Assembly: GCF_029168945.1 (NCBI RefSeq) | Contig: NC_083604.1 | Span: 68,402,211 to 68,466,210 of the forward strand | Source of the DNA: Cannabis sativa | Lineage: Eukaryota; Streptophyta; Magnoliopsida; Rosales; Cannabaceae | DNA length: 64,000 bases | Direction: 5' to 3' | Part shown: piece by piece, positions 59,190 through 64,000 of the stretch | Layout: each line of letters opens with the position of its first letter | How positions within the stretch are numbered: position 1 is the first letter of the stretch | The notes under the pieces: generated by a model | The model's database searches: none | Told to the model about the DNA's origin: nothing | Seen by the model: the letters and a program-made list of their open reading frames with translations, nothing else | Position numbers and translations under genes: made by a program

Positions 59190-61757
59190 TTATTTCCTAT
59201 AGAATTGTGTTCAGTATTGTAGCCTTGAAGATGTTAAATTTACAGGGTCTTTTTACACTTGGAATAATAAGTAAGAAGTAAAGATAGAGCTCATGAAAAA
59301 ATTGATCGATATTAGCTAATGATACATGGATTGAGGATTTTTGCGGCTGCTGAAGTTAGTTTCTTCCCAGAGGGGGATTTTGATCACTGCCCATTTGTAA
59401 TTGCAGTTTATCTGCATCAAGAGATAAGAAAATTGTTTAGGTAATTCAATTTTTAGAATTCTTTTACGAATTTTCATCAAATAATTGCTAAAAGTTTAGG
59501 ATGAGGAGGTACATGGTAATCTAATGTACAAATTGGTTGTGAAATTGAAGAGGTTACGCGTTGTTTTGAGATTGATTAACAATGAAGGAAAAGGGGATGT
59601 TTTTGTTAGAGAAACTGAGACTTTTTCAAAGTTGATTAAAATTCAAGAGATGGTTATTGAGAACCCTGGTGATATTTCTCCATTAAATAAGGAGATTAAT
59701 TTCAGGAAGAAGTATGTTGAGGCTCATGAGGATATGCAAAAGTTTCTTAAGCAAAAAGTGAAATTTACATGGCTGAAAGAAGGACATTCAAAGTAGAAGA
59801 ATTCAAAATGTAATTTATTCTACTTGGGATCTTAAGGGTAATTATTATGATAATCATGATGGAGTGAGCTAAGATTTTCAAGAGTACTATTTAGGCTCAT
59901 TGCGTATGAAGGTGGAGAGAAGGAAATCACGGATAGCCACTGTAGTCCAAGAAGGGAAGGTCATTTCTAGAAGACAGGTTGAGTTTCTGTTGAAAAGATA
60001 AACTACTTTTTGAGGTGAAAGCAGCTATTTTTTTTTTTTATTCTAGGTGATAAGGCGCCAAGCCCAAATGGGTACAACAGTGGTTTTTTTTTAAAAAAAA
60101 TACTTGGGAAATTACAGGTTCCAACTTAGTGGAGGCAGTTCTGTCGTTCCTTTACTCATGAATTTTTTTATAGCACCACTAGTATTACTCTCATTCCTAC
60201 AACAAAATGTCCTCATAATGTAAGTAAATGTAGGTTGATTGTTTGCTGCAACATAGTGTACAAAGTGACTACTAAGATGATTTCTTATCGTCTTAGAGAG
60301 GTTTTTCTGTCTATTATCTCAAAAAATCAAAGTGACTTTGTTAAAGGGAGGTATATATATACATATATATATATATATTGCTCACAATATTATGATTTTT
60401 CAAGATTTGATGAGACATTCTGGAAGGAAGAATGCGAGGCCCACTTGCATGATGAAAATTTATAATACTCTACTAGATTAGACACATTATTGTGATTTCA
60501 AATTACTATGCACTCCTTTGCAAATCAAAGGGCTTACAGAAAAATATGAATAATTGAAATTTTCTAGAAAAATATAATTATATAAGTTTTCTTTGACCAT
60601 TTTTGTCATTTGCTTCACCTAGAAGCAACCTAAAAGCCTAAGGATAAAATAGTTCTATACCATAACCCTGAATGATCCAGACATTCTAAATGTCTACATA
60701 TCTTTCCCCACTAATTCTAAGATATTTTACAATATTTAAGTGATTCTGTAGGCCAAATATCGCATTTCACTGTTGTCGGGCATAAAATATGAAAAACATA
60801 ATATTCCATATATAACATATTAGTACGCTTATAAAATTCAAATATATCTCCATAATTACAAAATAATTATTAAAAGCCTACTTTCGAAAATAAGCCCTAA
60901 TTATCTGCTAATTTCTTAAAATAAAATTAAGCGGTCATCACGAAATTGATCTTCAAAAGGTGTATGACACCCTTGACTAACATTTTCTTCAAGAAATGTT
61001 AATGGCACTTAATTTCCCATCAAGTTTATAATCTAATCATGGTTTATGTCACGACCCCTAGATTTTCTTTCATGATAAATGGTTCCATCAATGGATACCT
61101 TATTGCTAAAATGGGTTTACGTCAAAGAGATCCAATGTGTCCCTTGTTGTTTGTCTTTGGGATGGAGTATCTTCTGAGAATTTTGGCCAAAGTGACGAAT
61201 CTTCAAAGATTTAACATTCATCCTAGATGTGAAGGTTTGAGGCTTACTCACTTACGTTTCACAGGTGATCTTCTGTTATTCATCAATGGAGGTTTTAATT
61301 TAGTTCATCTGTTGTTGAGAGGTTTCCAACTCTTCTCAGATAGCTCGGGTCTTATTGCTAATAAAGAAAAATCTGCAATTTATGGATCTTCGATGATAGG
61401 TGAGACTTGGGATAGACTGACTGGCATGATTGGGTTCAAGAAAGGTTCATTACCTTTTGGTTATTTAAAGATGAAGATCAGTAACAAAAGTATTACAAAA
61501 GCAGATTGTGAATGCATGATTGATAAAAAAAATATGCTTAGAATTCGTATGTGGAGCTCCCGCAATCTATATCGTTTACTGGTAAGTATGTTTTAATTAA
61601 CTCAGTCTTAATTTCCATCGATACTTTCTTGTCTCAAATAGTAATTCTTTCAAAGACTATGGGTAATATAATAAATCAATTATGTCAAGCTTTCCTCTAA
61701 AAGGGAAGAGCTGATTATGAAGGGTCAGGTCATGTGGCTTGGAGTGAGACTTATATG
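59190..61757 (+). pseudogene. dead L1-type LINE (ORF2 pieces), interrupted
   Basis: Plus-strand pieces follow ORF2 order: end of the endonuclease (about 59255-59400, text like AAEVSFFPEG then FDHCP), the linker (59524-59796, KFTWLKEGHSK), RT start (about 60050-60470; CCNIVYKVTTKMISYRL and KNQSDFVKGR), and RT core (61039-61596; GLRQRDPMCPLLF). The catalytic FADD box reads FTGD, so both key positions are damaged. Stops and frameshifts separate the pieces. It belongs to the same broad family as the LINE at 53947-58140 but is clearly older. A 482-base insertion lies at 60461-60942 and an LTR cuts it off at 61758. Confidence 0.82.
60461..60942. mobile_element. 482-base insertion in the dead LINE, class unknown
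   Basis: The LINE reading stops after a CMMKI-like text and resumes with DLQKVYDT. Exactly at the joints AAATT is present on both sides (60456-60460 and 60943-60947), a 5-bp duplication. Five bases would suit an LTR element, but the ends do not read TG...CA. No open frame is seen. Confidence 0.6.
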
Positions 61758-61966
61758 TGTTGGGATTTATGCCTTAAACATTTAATAGATAATATATTAC
61801 AAAATATATGAAATATAAGTATAAAATAAATAAATACATTAATTATAGAAATATACTTAATAAATATCTAAAAATTCCTTATTCATATGGAGATGATATA
61901 AACTTGTAAGGTCGTACAAGAGAATTAAGATTATACAATATGAATAAAACAAGTTGGTAGTGTATT
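61758..61966 (+). mobile_element. copia-like LTR start, truncated
   Basis: It begins TGTTGGGATTTATGCCTTAA inside the LINE, an opening typical of Ty1-copia LTRs, and is cut after ~209 bases by the next LTR. No partner is in the window. Confidence 0.45.
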
Positions 61967-62884
61967 TGTTGACCTCGCTTTTAGTCAACGACAATGAGTC
62001 AATTATGAAGCGGTTAGAAATGTAATAAAACAGAGCAAAAACTAATAAGTAGTAAATAACACCAGGTTTTAAAGAGGTTCGACCCCTTTAGTTTGGTAAT
62101 AGCCTACTCCCCTTAGATTGTATTAATTTGAGAACAAAAAACACAATGTTTCCTCTCTCAAAGCTCTCACAATGAAATCTCTGAGTATTTCTCTTTGATC
62201 TCTCTCTAAAGCAATTCTTTTGATCCCTTTTACAGTGAAGCTAGATCACTATTTATAGGGGCTTAATGTATGAGGCAAGATTTTCCTTTTGCTTACACTA
62301 TCTATAATTAGAAAGAATATTTATTACATAATTAGAATACATGAAATGGGGGATTGAGACAGCCTGCCATATCCCTCTAAATTAATCCCATGATTGTAGG
62401 GATTGCCTTCGTACTTGGGCTTCACGATACCATTTTGAAGTAGTCAAGTCTTGGTACACAGCTCGAAAAACCAAACTCATCATATGCTCGGATACTCTGC
62501 CATTTATCCTGCTCGGATAAGCAGATATTGTGTGTGTAGGTATGTTACCTAAAACCCGTTCAGAATACCTTTTCGTCCAGGTGCAAGGAATGTTGGACAC
62601 GTGTCACTCGTACATGCTGCCATGTCATAGTGCAAAAAATGGGATACCATTTTCCTCCCAAGTCTGCGCAGGACTTCTGAAGTCGCACGTGGACTTCACT
62701 TGATATGGATCCTTATTTGAACGGGTGGCACGTGTTCTGAGCATCTGTTGGTGATCCAACGTGATTTTGACAAAGGGTCTCTTCAATATTTGGCTCATTA
62801 ATGCTGACTGACCTGTACCTCAAATTACTCCCAAAAAATAGCACGCTTTGACGGTTGCCCTTCAGGTAATTGAATGCCTAACAT
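61967..62884 (-). mobile_element. probable minus-strand LTR
   Basis: It starts TGTTGACCTCGC, and a possible end GCCTAACA lies at about 62877-62884. A minus-strand TATA box (CCCTATAAATAGTG, near 62249-62262) is followed by a CT/GA-rich leader (AGAGAGAGATC ...) as in an R-U5 region. The right boundary and family are uncertain. Confidence 0.4.
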
Positions 62885-62949
62885 TTACTTTTGGGGGGAA
62901 ACTGAGGTATTTAATTTTTGAAATGATTACACTTCCCCACTAATTAGCT

Positions 62950-62959
62950 TATAAATAGG
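62950..62959 (+). promoter_or_regulatory. probable TATA box
   Basis: TTATAAATAG on the plus strand has a plausible start site about 30 bases on. A leader and a GTAAGT donor (63104-63109) follow, upstream of the reading frame at 63488. It may drive an LTR element or a gene running off the window. Confidence 0.45.
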
Positions 62960-63487
62960 GTAGAAATCCATAATAAAACACATTTAGCATTTTTTATTCT
63001 TGAAAATTTCAGAGCAAGAAAGCTTTTCCTCTCAAATTCTTCGAAGAATCTCTAGGAAGTGCTGATCAGTGTCATCCGAACAACTCGAAAGCTTCAAATA
63101 ATGAGTAAGTTCTTCATCTCTTTCCTCTTTTATGCTTAAATATGTGATTTTCTAAGTTTCCACTTTAGAAATTTGATAGTTCTTGAACTTGTTCTAGGAA
63201 AACCATAAAAAATCTAGGTTTAGGAATATGAGATTTTGACTATGCTTAACCATGTGGCTTAACTGTGATTGCATTCTAATTTTGATTCCACGATATTCAG
63301 TTTCACTTGCCCATTCATGGTTTAGTGAAAATTAACCCTTAATTCGAAGTTTTGAAATTATGGATTATAAACCTAATAGCATGCAAAATCCCCTTTTTTA
63401 ATCCTTCGATCGGACCTAGTCGGTATATTGAATTTGTTTTTGTTCGATATCCCGACCAAATACTCATCTTGTGCCTACTTTTTGTAG

Positions 63488-63727
63488 ATGAACCCTGGTG
63501 AATTTTGGGAAGACGAACATCATATCGACCAGGACCTTCTACAACTTTTGTACGAGGATCATCCTCGTCTTTATGCCAGTCCATCCTCATCAAGTGACGG
63601 TCTTTCCAAACCGAGCTTCGAAGACTGGGAGATAAGCAGCGAACATACACCTTCTCCAAAACCCGAGGTGCAACACCATTTTTATCTCGATCAGATCGCA
63701 GGTGAAGGCTACAGATGTTTTATCTAG
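63488..63727 (+). CDS. unrecognised 79-residue reading frame behind a putative 5' intron
   Basis: The frame begins ATG right after TTTTTGTAG, a good 3' splice site pairing with the GTAAGT donor at 63104. A ~380-base 5' intron is therefore plausible, the start being in the second exon. The protein is acidic (MNPGEFWEDEHHIDQDLLQL, then Ser/Pro-rich SSSSDG and EHTPSPKPE) with no signal peptide, membrane segment or known motif. It ends TAG before a region with no clear continuation. It could be the first product of an LTR element starting at the promoter near 62950, or chance. I cannot name it. Confidence 0.3.
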   Translation: MNPGEFWEDEHHIDQDLLQLLYEDHPRLYASPSSSSDGLSKPSFEDWEISSEHTPSPKPEVQHHFYLDQIAGEGYRCFI

Positions 63728-64000
63728 GAGCTCAAGAAGGGGTGGAGGCAATATTTGCCGTCCAATTAGACATACATTGTCCGACCGAATATAGTTGACA
63801 CTAACCGCAGGTCGTCCAAATCTTATTTCTATAGGTACGCCTATAACTACTTTTGCTGTGACCTTTGCCAGACATACCAATCAAGCTTCGTTCAGGGATA
63901 GAATGGTTGCACGCACCAAACAAACAGTACGATAATCTTCTTTGACTGATCCTCACGTGGCTCGACTTGCCATATTGCCGAGCGCTGAACAGGCCCGGCC
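63728..64000. other. window end, nothing assigned
   Basis: This sequence is more balanced in GC than its surroundings and probably continues the element that starts near 62950. No frame is recognisable. Confidence 0.4.

Overview
The window looks like a gene-poor, AT-rich piece of a eudicot plant nuclear genome. The signs are intron-containing genes with GT-AG junctions, a plant-type GH3 beta-xylosidase, a CYSTM peptide gene, plant L1-type LINEs, Ty1-copia LTRs, Cassandra TRIMs with 5S-like LTRs, Helitrons, CACTA, hAT and Mutator-like elements. The species cannot be fixed from the sequence. The LINE proteins resemble those I associate with Cannabaceae, but that is only an impression. No rRNA or tRNA gene, CRISPR array or bacterial-type operon is visible.

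Only two host genes look intact, both on the minus strand. A three-exon gene at 4627-5155 encodes a 65-residue cysteine-rich transmembrane module (CYSTM) protein. A six-exon gene at 11219-14390 encodes a 782-residue secreted GH3 beta-D-xylosidase/alpha-L-arabinofuranosidase. I found no functional link between them. A lone exon of a peptide methionine sulfoxide reductase A gene lies at 16271-16345.

The rest is mobile DNA in layers. 1-2027: end of a hAT-like element and part of a minus-strand LTR retroelement. 2690-3275: Cassandra with a TAAAT duplication. 6828-10700: two inverted copies of a foldback element with a G-rich hexamer-periodic core, and two MITEs between them. 17115-17767: a Mutator-like MITE with a 9-bp duplication. 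17830-18204: a CACTA terminus. 19966: a Helitron 3' end. 23146-27200: a complete CACTA element (TCA duplication) carrying pieces of three host genes (trehalose-phosphate synthase, acetyl-CoA acetyltransferase, a plant synaptotagmin C2 domain). 28013-30251: a Helitron. 30320-32954: a solo gypsy-type LTR abutting a copia LTR fragment. 33082-33990: a LINE fragment. 34037-35243: two MITEs. 36222-38687: a Helitron interrupted by a complete hAT element. 44021-50729: a copia element with nearly identical LTRs but a decayed interior. 53947-58140: a nearly open LINE. 58141-61757: a third hexamer-core element, a second Cassandra piece and a dead LINE with its own insertion. 61758-64000: two LTR pieces and a putative promoter with a short unrecognised reading frame.

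The most notable items are the gene-capturing CACTA element with its perfect subterminal hairpin, the young copia insertion whose coding region was already dead, the hexamer-core foldback family, and the Helitron/hAT nest. Boundaries rest on termini and target-site duplications read directly. Family names come from motif recognition without database searches.
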